From Polaromonas sp. (GTDB lineage Bacteria > Pseudomonadota > Gammaproteobacteria > Burkholderiales > Burkholderiaceae_C), in NCBI GenBank assembly GCA_013298945.1, contig JAAFJR010000004.1, positions 124,001-188,000 of the forward strand: 64,000 bases of DNA. The letters run 5' to 3'. This document shows, one piece after another, positions 8,807 to 17,516 of the stretch (the stretch's first letter is position 1; the number at the start of each line of letters is the position of its first letter). Below the pieces are notes generated by a model. It was not told the origin of the DNA and did not search any database. It worked only from the letters and a program-made list of their open reading frames with translations. The translations under genes were made by a program, and so were the position numbers.

Positions 8807-10114
8807 ATGAGTAACATCATGCTAGGCTGCATTGCTGATGACTTCACAGGTGCGACAGACCTGGCCAACAACCTTGTTCGCGCAGGCATGCGGGTGGTGC
8901 AAACCAACGGCGTACCAACACAGCCGTTGTCGGCAGAGGTCGATGCCATAATTATTGCCCTGAAGACCCGCACTACCTCACCGGCTGATGCAATTACTCA
9001 ATCTTTAGCAGCCCTGCAGTGGCTTAAAAGTGCTGGTAGCCGGCAAATATACTTCAAATATTGCTCTACATTTGATAGTATTTACACATCCACTGATGTT
9101 GCAAAACGCGGTAATATTGGCCCAGTCACCGAGGCTTTGATGGACGCGATGGGTGTGGATTTCACCATCGCCACACCGGCCTTTCCTGACAATGGGCGTA
9201 CTGTTTTCAAAGGCCACTTGTTTGTGGGTGATGTGCTGCTGTCCGAGTCCAGCATGAAAACCCACCCGCTCACACCCATGCGCGATGCTAATTTGGTTAC
9301 GGTCATGCAAGCCCAGTGCAAGCGTAAAGTTGGGCTGGTTGATTACCGCGCCGTTTCAGCTGGCTCTATTGCCATTCAAGATCGCATCGCGGAACTGAGA
9401 AACCAAGGTGTAAGCATCGCGATTGTGGATGCCATCTCGAACGAAGATTTGATGCGATTAGGCCCGGCTATCGCAGATTTGCCATTGGTAACAGCGGGTT
9501 CAGGCGTAGCGATTGGTTTGCCACAAAATTTTGGAATTGACGCCAAAGTTGCATCCCGCGCAGCCACCCTACCCGCTGCCAAAGGCTACCAAGCCGTGGT
9601 CTGCGGCAGTTGCTCGCAAGCGACCAACGCTCAAGTCGCCGTTTGGATGGCCAGTGGGCATCCCCACAAAGCCTTGAATCTAGACGACATTTTGGGCAAT
9701 GAAACTCAGCACTACGCCGAAGTGCAAAACGTGCTGTCATGGGCGAAAGACTTGTTGCCGCAAACACCCGTATTGATTTACTCCACAGCGGATGCAGCAT
9801 CGGTGAAATCAACTCAATCCGCGCTGGGCAGCGAAGTGACTGGTGCTCGGATCGAGCAAGCGCTGAGCGCGATTGCCAAAGGCTTGGTAGAGTTTGGCGT
9901 ATATCAACTGGTGGTCGCAGGTGGTGAAACATCAGGTGCTTGTGTGCAGACCTTGGGCGTGGAGCAAATGCAAATCGGCCCTCAAATTGATACAGGCGTG
10001 CCGTGGTGCTATGGTTTTAGCAATGCAACGGGTGCCAACATTCACATCACCCTTAAATCGGGTAATTTTGGAAGCGCGGATTTTTTCGCTAAAGCTTTTA
10101 AACTGCTGAAGTAA
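8807..10114 (+). CDS. otnK: 3-oxo-tetronate kinase (four-carbon acid sugar kinase)
   Basis: This 435-aa kinase of the former DUF1537 family phosphorylates 3-oxo-tetronate at C4. The N-terminal substrate domain starts with [12 protein letters not shown] and contains KYCSTFDS near residue 85. The C-terminal ATP-binding domain has [11 protein letters not shown] near 369. Between CSTFDS and the conserved GNIGPV are ten residues ([10 protein letters not shown]), which seems longer than the two or three I recall in relatives. This lies just after a faint match to the dispersed repeat. It sits 18 bases after denD and 31 bases before otnI in the same operon. Confidence 0.9.
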   Translation: MSNIMLGCIADDFTGATDLANNLVRAGMRVVQTNGVPTQPLSAEVDAIIIALKTRTTSPADAITQSLAALQWLKSAGSRQIYFKYCSTFDSIYTSTDVAKRGNIGPVTEALMDAMGVDFTIATPAFPDNGRTVFKGHLFVGDVLLSESSMKTHPLTPMRDANLVTVMQAQCKRKVGLVDYRAVSAGSIAIQDRIAELRNQGVSIAIVDAISNEDLMRLGPAIADLPLVTAGSGVAIGLPQNFGIDAKVASRAATLPAAKGYQAVVCGSCSQATNAQVAVWMASGHPHKALNLDDILGNETQHYAEVQNVLSWAKDLLPQTPVLIYSTADAASVKSTQSALGSEVTGARIEQALSAIAKGLVEFGVYQLVVAGGETSGACVQTLGVEQMQIGPQIDTGVPWCYGFSNATGANIHITLKSGNFGSADFFAKAFKLLK

Positions 10115-10145
10115 ATATCTATCTAACAAAGCGACTGAACACCAA

Positions 10146-10973
10146 ATGCCAAAATTCGCCGCCAATTTGACGATGATGTACCCCGAGCTACCGTTTTTAG
10201 ACCGCTTTGAAGCAGCGGCTAAAGATGGTTTCAAAGCGGTGGAATACCTGTTCCCTTACGCCTATGCCCCCGAGGAACTCGCTGCACGCCTGAAAACCAA
10301 CGGTTTGCAGCAAGTGCTGTTCAACTTGCCGCCCGGCGGCGTGGATGCCGCATCGATAGACGCCGCTTGGAACAACGGCACACGCGGCATTGCCTGCATC
10401 GCAGGGCGGGAAGCTGAACTCTTAGCCGGTGTGGCATTGGCATTGCGCTATGCTGAAGCGCTCAACTGCCCGCGCATACACATGATGGCGGGCTTGCTGC
10501 CTGCGGGCAAAACCAGAGCCGATGTTTGTGATACTTATATCAAAAATGCTAGCAAGGTAAGTAATATAATTGCCGACTATAAGCTAGATTTGCTCCTAGA
10601 ACCCATCAACACCCGTGATATTCCGGGTTTCTTCTTAAACCGCCAAGACGATGCCCACGCCTTGATTGCCCAAATCGGGCAGCCTAACGTCAAAGTGCAA
10701 ATGGATTTGTACCACTGCCAAATCGTTGAAGGCGACGTTGCCATGAAAATCCGCCAATACTTACCAACGGGCAATGTGGGCCACTTCCAAATCGCCGGTG
10801 TGCCTGAGCGGCATGAGCCAGATGTTGGCGAGATGAACTACCCCTATTTGTTCGACTTGATCGATAGTTTGGGCTATGAAGGCTGGATTGGCTGCGAATA
10901 CAAACCCAAACTGGGCGTGCAGACAAATGGAACGTCTAGCGGGCTGGGTTGGCTAAAACCTTATTTAGGCTAA
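10146..10973 (+). CDS. otnI: 2-oxo-tetronate isomerase (hydroxypyruvate isomerase family)
   Basis: This 275-aa TIM-barrel sugar isomerase of the Hyi/OtnI family converts 2-oxo-tetronate to 3-oxo-tetronate, the substrate of OtnK. It begins [17 protein letters not shown] and has the metal-site segments [14 protein letters not shown] near residue 152, [15 protein letters not shown] near 182, and EYKPKLG near 257. It is the last gene of the operon. No OtnC class II aldolase/decarboxylase follows, so the pathway as present here stops at the phosphorylated 3-oxo acid. The stretch at about residues 130-147 is noticeably AT-rich. Confidence 0.88.
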   Translation: MPKFAANLTMMYPELPFLDRFEAAAKDGFKAVEYLFPYAYAPEELAARLKTNGLQQVLFNLPPGGVDAASIDAAWNNGTRGIACIAGREAELLAGVALALRYAEALNCPRIHMMAGLLPAGKTRADVCDTYIKNASKVSNIIADYKLDLLLEPINTRDIPGFFLNRQDDAHALIAQIGQPNVKVQMDLYHCQIVEGDVAMKIRQYLPTGNVGHFQIAGVPERHEPDVGEMNYPYLFDLIDSLGYEGWIGCEYKPKLGVQTNGTSSGLGWLKPYLG

Positions 10974-10976
10974 TTT

Positions 10977-11031
10977 TGCTATTATATTTATAGCTATTTA
11001 GGCAATATATACGCCGGCTAGAGCCATTTTT
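10977..11031 (+). repeat. Dispersed two-hairpin repeat, intergenic copy between otnI and gcvH
   Basis: This is a full copy between convergent genes. Hairpin 1 is GCTAT-TATATTT-ATAGC, and hairpin 2 is formed by GGC-AATATATAC-GCC with outer TAGC and GCTA arms. The tail TAGAGCCATTTTT follows. Confidence 0.85.
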
Positions 11032-11076
11032 AGTAGTAGAAAACTGCTATGTCTTTAATAGCAAATTAACTCAAAA

Positions 11077-11442
11077 TCAAGCTTCAAACTTGGCGTACGC
11101 CGATTCATCCATCAGCGCGGTCAATTGGGTTTGGTCAGTCAATTTCACCTTGAAAAACCAGCCATTTTCTAAAGGCGAGGTGTTTGCCAACGACGGGTCA
11201 GCGCGCAGGGCTTCGTTCACCTCGGTCACCACGCCGCTGGCGGGCATGAAAACGTCGGCTGCGGTTTTGACGGATTCGACCACGCCAGCCACCGCTTTTT
11301 GGGCGATTTCAGTGCCAACGGCAGGCAAATCGACAAAAACGATGTCGCCCAAAGCGTCTTGCGCGTGGTGGGTGATGCCAACGGTTGCGAACTCACCATC
11401 GGGGCGAATCCAAACTTGTTCTTCTGTGTATTTAGTGCTCAT
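11077..11442 (-). CDS. gcvH: Glycine cleavage system H protein
   Basis: This is the lipoyl carrier of the glycine cleavage complex, 121 aa when started at the ATG ending at 11442 (MSTKYTEEQ). The longer upstream frame would run into rlmB and was rejected. The lipoylation site is the Lys in VESVKTAADV near residue 65, and the family motifs VGITHHAQDALGDIVFVDLP and NTSPLENGWFFKVK are present. No gcvT or gcvP lies in the window, so the gene is either separated from its partners or a solitary lipoyl carrier. It is divergent from rlmB with about 70 bases between starts. Confidence 0.92.
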   Translation of the reverse strand: MSTKYTEEQVWIRPDGEFATVGITHHAQDALGDIVFVDLPAVGTEIAQKAVAGVVESVKTAADVFMPASGVVTEVNEALRADPSLANTSPLENGWFFKVKLTDQTQLTALMDESAYAKFEA

Positions 11443-11512
11443 GTGTGAAATTCTACCGATAACTGAGCGTGAATCAGTCGATAAACAATCTGAGAAGCCC
11501 GATAATCTAAGG

Positions 11513-12295
11513 ATGTCTGCAAATTCACCCTCAAAAGTCCTCTTCGGCTTCCACGCCATCAACGTGCGCCTCAAAACCGCTCCCAAATCCGTCATCGAGA
11601 TCTACCACGACGCCACCCGCCGCGATGCGCGTATGCGCCAGTTCATCGCCAAAGCGTCCGATATGGGCATGAAATTAATCGAATCCGACGGCGAACGCCT
11701 TGTCAAACTGGCCGGCGGTCACGGCCACCAAGGCGTGGTTGCCAAGGTTGAAGCGGTGACCCAAGTGCATTCGCTGGATGAATTGCTAGAAAACCTCGAA
11801 GCCGCCAACGAAGACGTGCCACTGGCAGATCGGGTGAATCCCTTGATTTTGGTGCTGGACGGCGTGACCGACCCGCACAACTTGGGTGCCTGTCTGCGCG
11901 TGGCCGACGGTGCGGGCGTGCACGCCGTGATCGCCCCCAAAGACAACGCAGCCGGCATCAACGCCACGGTCGCCAAAGTCGCCAGCGGCGCAGCCGAAAC
12001 CGTGCCTTACTTCATGGTCACCAACTTGGCGCGTACTTTGAACGAGCTGAAAGAACGCAATATTTGGGTCATTGGCACCAGCGACCAAGCGACCAAAAAC
12101 CTGTATCAAACTGACCTAAAAGGCCCCGTTGCCTTAGTTTTAGGCGCGGAAGGCGACGGCATACGCCAGCTAACCGCTAAAACCTGCGATGAGCTGATCA
12201 GCATTCCCATGATGGGCGCGGTCGAGAGTTTAAATGTGTCGGTCGCTAGCGGCGTATGCTTGTATGAGGCGATGCGGCAGCGTACTTCGGCATAA
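11513..12295 (+). CDS. rlmB: 23S rRNA (guanosine-2251-2'-O)-methyltransferase RlmB
   Basis: This SpoU-family (SPOUT fold) methyltransferase of 260 aa acts on the peptidyl-transferase loop of 23S rRNA using SAM. The N-terminal substrate domain starts FGFHAINVRLK. The three SpoU motifs are visible: DPHNLGACLRVADGAG near residue 123, LVLGAEGDGI near 210, and SIPMMGAVESLNVSVA near 228. The open frame extends upstream to 11090, but that part is antisense to gcvH, so the ATG at 11513 is chosen. TAAGG abuts this ATG, which is a poor ribosome-site spacing. Confidence 0.92.
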   Translation: MSANSPSKVLFGFHAINVRLKTAPKSVIEIYHDATRRDARMRQFIAKASDMGMKLIESDGERLVKLAGGHGHQGVVAKVEAVTQVHSLDELLENLEAANEDVPLADRVNPLILVLDGVTDPHNLGACLRVADGAGVHAVIAPKDNAAGINATVAKVASGAAETVPYFMVTNLARTLNELKERNIWVIGTSDQATKNLYQTDLKGPVALVLGAEGDGIRQLTAKTCDELISIPMMGAVESLNVSVASGVCLYEAMRQRTSA

Positions 12296-12307
12296 TTTAC
12301 TCAAATT

Positions 12308-12333
12308 CAACCATTTACCTCAACCATTTACCT
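12308..12333. repeat. 13-bp perfect tandem duplication
   Basis: CAACCATTTACCT occurs twice head to tail at 12308-12320 and 12321-12333, directly after the rlmB stop. It is one of several short tandem duplications in gene gaps of this window. Confidence 0.9.
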
Positions 12334-12354
12334 CTTACTCATTTAAGGCAAATA

Positions 12355-12699
12355 ATGAAGAAAATTGCTACTCTTTTAATAGCAATTACAGCAGTAATTA
12401 CGCTGGCTAGCTGCACACAAGAGCAGCAAAACAAGATCAGCCGTGACATCCAAAACTGGACGGGAACTAATGGCGTCCTCGAAGTTTATGCAGGCGATAA
12501 AGTTGTTCGTCGTTTCCTGAAAATCGACAAAATCAGCACCGCCATGGGCACAGATGACGGCAAAGCCCGCGCTTACCGCTTTGGTTACGGTGTGTTGGAT
12601 GAAAACCTCAACATGATTGCCGACGCAGGCGAGAAAAAAGTGTATTTTGAAATCAGCGATTACGCGACAAACTACATTTTCTTTGAGAACCCTAGGTAA
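12355..12699 (+). CDS. Small predicted lipoprotein
   Basis: This 114-aa protein has a signal peptide and the lipobox TLASC with Cys at residue 20, so a lipid-anchored periplasmic protein is predicted. The mature part is short, polar and contains KVVRRFLKIDKIST and RAYRFGYGVLDENLNM, with no motif I recognise. The region encoding residues 4-20 aligns without gaps to the dispersed repeat (about 36 of 50 bases), so the signal peptide itself seems to derive from a repeat copy. It lies between rlmB and an L,D-transpeptidase on the same strand. The function is unknown. Confidence 0.75.
   Translation: MKKIATLLIAITAVITLASCTQEQQNKISRDIQNWTGTNGVLEVYAGDKVVRRFLKIDKISTAMGTDDGKARAYRFGYGVLDENLNMIADAGEKKVYFEISDYATNYIFFENPR
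12365..12414 (+). repeat. Dispersed repeat, intragenic copy encoding a lipoprotein signal peptide
   Basis: The copy keeps TTGCTACT at its left end, then ATAGC, then ACGCTGGCTAG. It is read in the sense direction in the same frame as the feruloyl-CoA synthetase copy. The consensus TAG codon is ACA here, and the distal GGCTAG part supplies the Ala-Ser of the lipobox. Confidence 0.7.
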
Positions 12700-12759
12700 A
12701 CAGTTTGGGCAATACAGTTTTTTACAGCTATTTAAATTTTTTAGCTTTAAAATCCTTCC

Positions 12760-13611
12760 ATGACCACGATTAACCGCACTTCTTTGCTACGCTTTTGTTT
12801 GGCTCTGCTGCTAGCTAGCTTGGCTGCGACATCATTTGCTGCAAAAAAACCCTCTGCAGCTAAAAGCAAAGCTGCTACGGCAAAAGTGCTTAAGCAATCG
12901 CTCGCTAAAGCGGCGTCCAAACCTGTTGTTGAAGACTTAGGCCCTGGTGCTATTCAGGGGAAATTCGTAAAACGGGCGAATTTGAAGTTGGAAGCCGCAT
13001 CGCCAGAAGTTCGCCAAATGGCGGATTGGGTGGTTGACTCGGGTGACAACCAAAACATGCCCTTCGTCATTCTTGATAAAAAAGAAGCAAGGGTTTATGT
13101 CTTCCATCGACATGGCGGCTTACGTGGTGCTGCGCCAGTGCTTTTGGGCATCACAGCGGGTGATGATTCCTTTCCTGGTGTGGGCAACAAACCTTTATCG
13201 CAGGTGAAACCAGAGGAAAAAACCACGCCAGCGGGTCGATTTTTAGCCGCATCTGACAAAAACATCAAAGGCGCTGACATTGTTTGGATTGATTACGACA
13301 GCGCGGTGTCGTTCCACGCTGTCGTCAAAGGCAAACCCGAAGAACGCCGTGCTGAGCGCTTAGCATCACCCCTGCCTAGCGAGAGGCGCATTTCTTTTGG
13401 TTGCGTCAATGTGCCTGTGAATTTCTTCAAAACAGCCTTGCATGCCTCGTTCAAAAAATCGGACGGTATGGTTTACGTTTTGCCTGAAACACGCTCGGTC
13501 AACCAAGTTTTTGCGTCTTTTTATGATGTGAACGAGAAAGAAAAACTAGCATCTGCAGCACAAGATGACCCGATTGCGAAGTTTGCCGCGCCGATAAAAT
13601 TCTCGGACTAA
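12760..13611 (+). CDS. L,D-transpeptidase (YkuD domain) family periplasmic protein
   Basis: This 283-aa exported protein has a signal peptide cleaved near ATSFAAKK, followed by a Lys/Ala-rich linker to about residue 60. The catalytic domain has VSFHAV near residue 186 and ISFGCVNVP near 210, the SxGCxN/R signature whose Cys forms the acyl-enzyme in L,D-transpeptidases. Such enzymes make 3-3 crosslinks in peptidoglycan or attach proteins to it. The usual HG of the signature region is present only as FHAV, so this is a divergent member. It may be cotranscribed with the preceding lipoprotein gene. Confidence 0.75.
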   Translation: MTTINRTSLLRFCLALLLASLAATSFAAKKPSAAKSKAATAKVLKQSLAKAASKPVVEDLGPGAIQGKFVKRANLKLEAASPEVRQMADWVVDSGDNQNMPFVILDKKEARVYVFHRHGGLRGAAPVLLGITAGDDSFPGVGNKPLSQVKPEEKTTPAGRFLAASDKNIKGADIVWIDYDSAVSFHAVVKGKPEERRAERLASPLPSERRISFGCVNVPVNFFKTALHASFKKSDGMVYVLPETRSVNQVFASFYDVNEKEKLASAAQDDPIAKFAAPIKFSD

Positions 13612-13632
13612 ACCCCGGCTCAATAAACGGTT

Positions 13633-14229
13633 TTAAACTAAGCCAAACGCACCCAGTAGCGCCCCTGCACCCAGCATCCACAGCAGGTGAATCTTCGTTT
13701 TCCAAACCAAAAGCATGCACGTCACCGCTAGCAACCAAAGCGGCCAGTCTTTGGCGGGTTGGCTGTGACCCGCAATCAGCAACCAGCCTGTAGCTATCAA
13801 CAAGGCAATCACGATAGGCGCCATGCCTTGCTTAAAAGCACGGACGATGCGCAACTCACGATTTTGATGACCCCAGCGTGCCGCTATAAAAGTCAGCGTC
13901 GTGCTGGGCAGCATGATGCCAAACATGGTGACAAACACGCCAAACAGCGCATAAGCTAAACCTATCCAACCCGCCTGCAAACCGCCGCCAGCGTTTAACC
14001 CCACATTCCAGCCCATCAGCGCGACAAACAGCACATTCGGCCCAGGTGCAGCTTGCGCGAGTGAGATGCTAGAGGTAAGTTGCGCCTCTGTCAGCCAATG
14101 CTGCTCAGTCACCAAATAGCGGTGCATTTCTGGTGCAGTGGTGATCGCTCCGCCAATGGACAATAGCGACAACATGGCGAACTGCGTGAATAAACCAAAC
14201 CAGTCTGCCGCTGTTAATGTGATTGTCAT
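13633..14229 (-). CDS. chrA: ChrA-family chromate/anion transporter, second half
   Basis: This short-chain CHR-family membrane protein of 198 aa has about six predicted membrane segments and the signature AAPGPNVLFVALMGW near residue 59. Short ChrA proteins occur as pairs that together equal a full-length chromate ion transporter. It overlaps the upstream chrA half by 4 bases (ATGA), so translation is probably coupled. CHR proteins export chromate in characterised cases, but many homologues have unknown substrates. No chromate regulator (ChrB) is visible. Confidence 0.85.
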   Translation of the reverse strand: MTITLTAADWFGLFTQFAMLSLLSIGGAITTAPEMHRYLVTEQHWLTEAQLTSSISLAQAAPGPNVLFVALMGWNVGLNAGGGLQAGWIGLAYALFGVFVTMFGIMLPSTTLTFIAARWGHQNRELRIVRAFKQGMAPIVIALLIATGWLLIAGHSQPAKDWPLWLLAVTCMLLVWKTKIHLLWMLGAGALLGAFGLV

Positions 14230-14876
14230 GCCTTGCCTCCGTCAGCCTTGGCAGCAGCAAGTTCGATGACACCAATCTGCCGGTAAGCCCAAGCCGTAGC
14301 TAAGGTTCCCAGCCCCAAAAGCACCCAAACCAAAGGTATTCTCAGTATCGCAATTGCTGCAAATGTTATAGCTGCTAAGGCAATACATACACCGACTGAC
14401 ATCACATTTGCCTTCAGTGCTGAGATTAACTTCAACCCTACTGCGGCAATCAGCCCAGCTGATACTGCACCCATGCCTTTGAGCGCGCCTTGCGCCATCG
14501 GTAAATCCGCCACACTGGCAAACAAGGCTGCAATGACCAAAACGACTAGTAGAGGGAATGCCAAAATCCCCGCCAATGCTGCCAAACCACCACGCAGGCC
14601 GAAGTAGCGGTCGCCAATCATGAGCGCCAGATTCACCACATTGGGGCCGGGTAAAACCTGTGCGACTGCCCAGTCTTCGACGAATTCTTCGTTGGTCAAC
14701 CAGCGTTTTTCATCGACCAAAATACGCTGAACGACTGCCAAAACGCCACCAAAACCCTGCAGCGCCAGCCAAGTCATAGACCAAAACAGGTCGGAAAGCG
14801 AAGTCGGTTGGGGACGCGGCTGTATTAGAGAGTTTGGGGAATTAGGGGAATTTGACATTTCAGAGACAGCAGACAT
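14226..14876 (-). CDS. chrA: ChrA-family chromate/anion transporter, first half
   Basis: This is the partner short ChrA protein (216 aa) with LPGPNVVNLALMIGDRYFG near residue 75. Its N-terminus has an NSPNSPNSL stretch encoded by a 9-base tandem repeat at about 14826-14852. The membrane segment around residues 156-172 (VCIALAAITFAAIAIL) is encoded by a copy of the dispersed repeat in antisense. It is the first gene of a two-gene operon divergent from ygiQ. Family assignment is secure; the transported ion is not. Confidence 0.85.
   Translation of the reverse strand: MSAVSEMSNSPNSPNSLIQPRPQPTSLSDLFWSMTWLALQGFGGVLAVVQRILVDEKRWLTNEEFVEDWAVAQVLPGPNVVNLALMIGDRYFGLRGGLAALAGILAFPLLVVLVIAALFASVADLPMAQGALKGMGAVSAGLIAAVGLKLISALKANVMSVGVCIALAAITFAAIAILRIPLVWVLLGLGTLATAWAYRQIGVIELAAAKADGGKA
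14354..14408 (+). repeat. Dispersed repeat, intragenic copy inside the upstream chrA gene
   Basis: On the plus strand this has TATAGCTGCTAAGGCAATA like the intergenic copies, with about 36 of 48 matching bases in the coding frame. The chrA gene reads the opposite strand. The consensus in-frame TAA is TTA (Leu) in this copy. Confidence 0.75.
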
Positions 14877-14993
14877 GCTTCAATCTTAACCTTACAAGCC
14901 CTTCAAAACGTGTTGACACTCTGACAAATTAGGACAAAACCGCTTAAAACCTTACACTAAGAGGTTACCCGAAGTACAGCCTAAATATTCCCT

Positions 14994-17303
14994 ATGAACG
15001 CCCCTGTTGACGTATCCCTCTTCGCTCGCTCTGCCAAGCCGCTTTCCAGTTACAAAAAGTACTGGGCGGCTCGCTTTGGCACGGCCAAGTTTTTGCCGAT
15101 GAGCCGCCAAGAGATGACGGCGTTGGGCTGGGACAGTTGCGACATCATTTTGGTAACGGGTGATGCCTACGTCGATCACCCCAGCTTTGGCATGGCGGTG
15201 ATTGGCCGCATGCTAGAAAACCAGGGCTTTCGCGTGGGCATCATCGCGCAACCCGACTGGCAAAGCGCCGAACCCTTCAAGGCGCTGGGTAAACCGAATT
15301 TGTTTTTTGGCGTGACGGCAGGCAACATGGACTCCATGATCAACCGCTACACGGCTGATAGAAAAATCCGCAGCGACGACGCCTACACCCCCGGCGACAT
15401 TGGCGGCAAACGCCCTGACCGCGCCGCGATTGTCTACAGCCAACGCTGCCGCGAGGCTTGGAATGACGTGCCAATTGTCTTGGGCGGCATTGAAGGCTCG
15501 TTGCGCCGCATTGCACATTACGACTACTGGAGCGACAAAGTGCGCCGCTCCATTGTGGTGGACGCCAAATCTGACTTGCTGCTGTACGGCAACGCCGAGC
15601 GCGCGATTGTAGAAATCGCCCACCGCTTGGCCGCTAAAGTGCCGATTACTTCAATCACCGATGTGCGTGGTACAGCGTTTGTACAACGAAACAACCCCGA
15701 GGGCTGGTTTGAAATCGACTCCACCAGCGTGGACGAAGTGGGCCGCGTGGACCAGCTGGTGAACCCCTACATGATGAGCGCCGACGTGGCGCGTGAACAG
15801 GGCGGGACCTGCGTGCAAGACCCTGCTGCGCCAGACGCCAAGATTGGTTTGATGGACGCTGGAATGGGGGGCACGATAAAACCGCTCAAGTTTGTGGTCA
15901 ATCCTAATTTGACCCACAAGAACAACATGGTCAAAACAGCGCGTGACCGAACCGTCATCCGCCTGCCCTCTTTTGAGAAAGTCAAATCCGACCCCGTGCT
16001 CTACGCCCACGCCAACCGTGTGCTGCATTTAGAGACCAACCCCGGCAACGCCCGCGCTTTGGTGCAAGCGCACGGTGATGGAACGACCGCCAAAGACGTG
16101 TGGATCAACCCGCCGCCTATCCCGCTGACCACCGCTGAGATGGATTTGGTGTTCGACCTCGCCTACGCGCGTAGCCCGCACCCGATCTACGCAGACGCCA
16201 ACGGCAGTCACGACCACAGCACCAAAATCCCTGCATGGGAGATGATTCGCTTGTCCGTCAACATCATGCGCGGCTGCTTTGGCGGCTGCACGTTTTGCTC
16301 CATCACCGAGCATGAAGGCCGCATCATCCAAAGCCGCAGTGAAGATTCGGTGATCCGCGAGATCGAGGCGATTCGTGATTCGGTCAAAGGCTTCACTGGC
16401 ACGATTTCAGACCTGGGCGGCCCGACCGCAAATATGTACCGCATCGGCTGTAAAACGCCAGAGATTGAAGCCGCTTGCCGTAAACCCAGCTGCGTCTACC
16501 CCGGCATTTGCTCAAACCTGAACACCAGCCACACGCCGCTCATCAACATGTACCGCCGCGCCCGTGCGCTCAAGGGCGTGAAGAAGATTTTGATCAGCTC
16601 CGGCCTGCGCTACGACCTTGCTGTGCAAAGCCCAGAATACGTCAAAGAACTGGTGACACACCACGTCGGCGGCTACCTCAAAATCGCGCCTGAGCACACC
16701 GAGCAAGGCCCGCTCACCAAGATGATGAAGCCGGGCATCGGCAGCTATGACAAGTTCAAAACCTTGTTTGAAAAGTACAGTGCCGAGGCTGGTAAAAAGC
16801 AATACCTCATCCCCTACTTCATCGCCGCCCACCCTGGCACGAGTGACGAGGACATGATGAATTTAGCCATTTGGCTGAAGAAAAACGGCTTTCGAGCCGA
16901 CCAAGTACAAACCTTCTACCCATCGCCCATGGCCACCGCCACGACGATGTACCACACCAACAAGAACCCGCTGCGCAAAATCACCCGAGACAGTGAAACG
17001 GTAGACATCGTCCGTGGCGACAAACGCCGCCGCCTGCACAAAGCCTTCCTGCGCTACCACGACGCCAACAACTGGCCCCTCCTACGCGACGCCCTCAAAG
17101 CCATGGGCCGATCAGACCTCATAGGCAACGGCAAACACCACCTCATCCCCACCTTCCAGCCGCTCAACAGCACAGGCTACACCAGCGCGCGCAAGAAGAA
17201 TTCAACGTCGAATGAGGGGACTTCTGTTGCGCTGAATGTGAAGGCGAAGCCGGGGCGCATATTGACGCAGCATACGGGGTTGCCGCCTCGTAGAAAAAAG
17301 TAG
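14994..17303 (+). CDS. ygiQ: YgiQ-family radical SAM protein
   Basis: This large radical SAM protein of 769 aa has a length and architecture typical of YgiQ. An N-terminal domain is followed by the [4Fe-4S] motif CFGGCTFC near residue 430 inside the radical SAM domain, and then by a positively charged C-terminus ([17 protein letters not shown]). The biological reaction of YgiQ proteins is, as far as I know, not established. It stands alone between the divergent chrA pair and a convergent lipoprotein gene. A dispersed repeat lies just after its stop. Confidence 0.92.
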   Translation: MNAPVDVSLFARSAKPLSSYKKYWAARFGTAKFLPMSRQEMTALGWDSCDIILVTGDAYVDHPSFGMAVIGRMLENQGFRVGIIAQPDWQSAEPFKALGKPNLFFGVTAGNMDSMINRYTADRKIRSDDAYTPGDIGGKRPDRAAIVYSQRCREAWNDVPIVLGGIEGSLRRIAHYDYWSDKVRRSIVVDAKSDLLLYGNAERAIVEIAHRLAAKVPITSITDVRGTAFVQRNNPEGWFEIDSTSVDEVGRVDQLVNPYMMSADVAREQGGTCVQDPAAPDAKIGLMDAGMGGTIKPLKFVVNPNLTHKNNMVKTARDRTVIRLPSFEKVKSDPVLYAHANRVLHLETNPGNARALVQAHGDGTTAKDVWINPPPIPLTTAEMDLVFDLAYARSPHPIYADANGSHDHSTKIPAWEMIRLSVNIMRGCFGGCTFCSITEHEGRIIQSRSEDSVIREIEAIRDSVKGFTGTISDLGGPTANMYRIGCKTPEIEAACRKPSCVYPGICSNLNTSHTPLINMYRRARALKGVKKILISSGLRYDLAVQSPEYVKELVTHHVGGYLKIAPEHTEQGPLTKMMKPGIGSYDKFKTLFEKYSAEAGKKQYLIPYFIAAHPGTSDEDMMNLAIWLKKNGFRADQVQTFYPSPMATATTMYHTNKNPLRKITRDSETVDIVRGDKRRRLHKAFLRYHDANNWPLLRDALKAMGRSDLIGNGKHHLIPTFQPLNSTGYTSARKKNSTSNEGTSVALNVKAKPGRILTQHTGLPPRRKK

Positions 17304-17319
17304 TGTTTATTTAGCAGAA

Positions 17320-17376
17320 TAAATACGCCTATAGCCGGCGTATTTATTGTATAGTTTGCTATCATTTTTATGGCAA
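17320..17376 (-). repeat. Dispersed two-hairpin repeat, intergenic copy after ygiQ
   Basis: This reverse-oriented copy has ATAGCCGGCGTATTTATTG and GCTAT-CATTTTT-ATGGC, the latter with a G-T pair in hairpin 1. A second AAATACGCC lies just outside at 17330. The rest of the 213-base convergent gap (17304-17516) shows no gene. Confidence 0.75.
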
Positions 17377-17516
17377 TATGCGCATATTGCAAGCATAAAT
17401 ATGTGCCCTGCATAACCAAACCTCAGACCGTTCGGCTGGGGTTTAGTAAATCTTGGCTATTTGCGCGACGGGCTATAACGTGTACGTAAACCATCCGTCG
17501 CCTCAGTTCGCTTGTT

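Noticed and set aside
11090-11512. Long plus-strand frame extending rlmB upstream
   Set aside because: It is antisense to gcvH, and its translation resembles no RlmB N-terminus; the ATG at 11513 gives the normal length.
12715-12757. ACAGCTATTTAAATTTTTTAGC before the L,D-transpeptidase gene
   Set aside because: It shares only the GCTATT arm with the dispersed repeat and lacks the GGC-AATAAATAC-GCC core.
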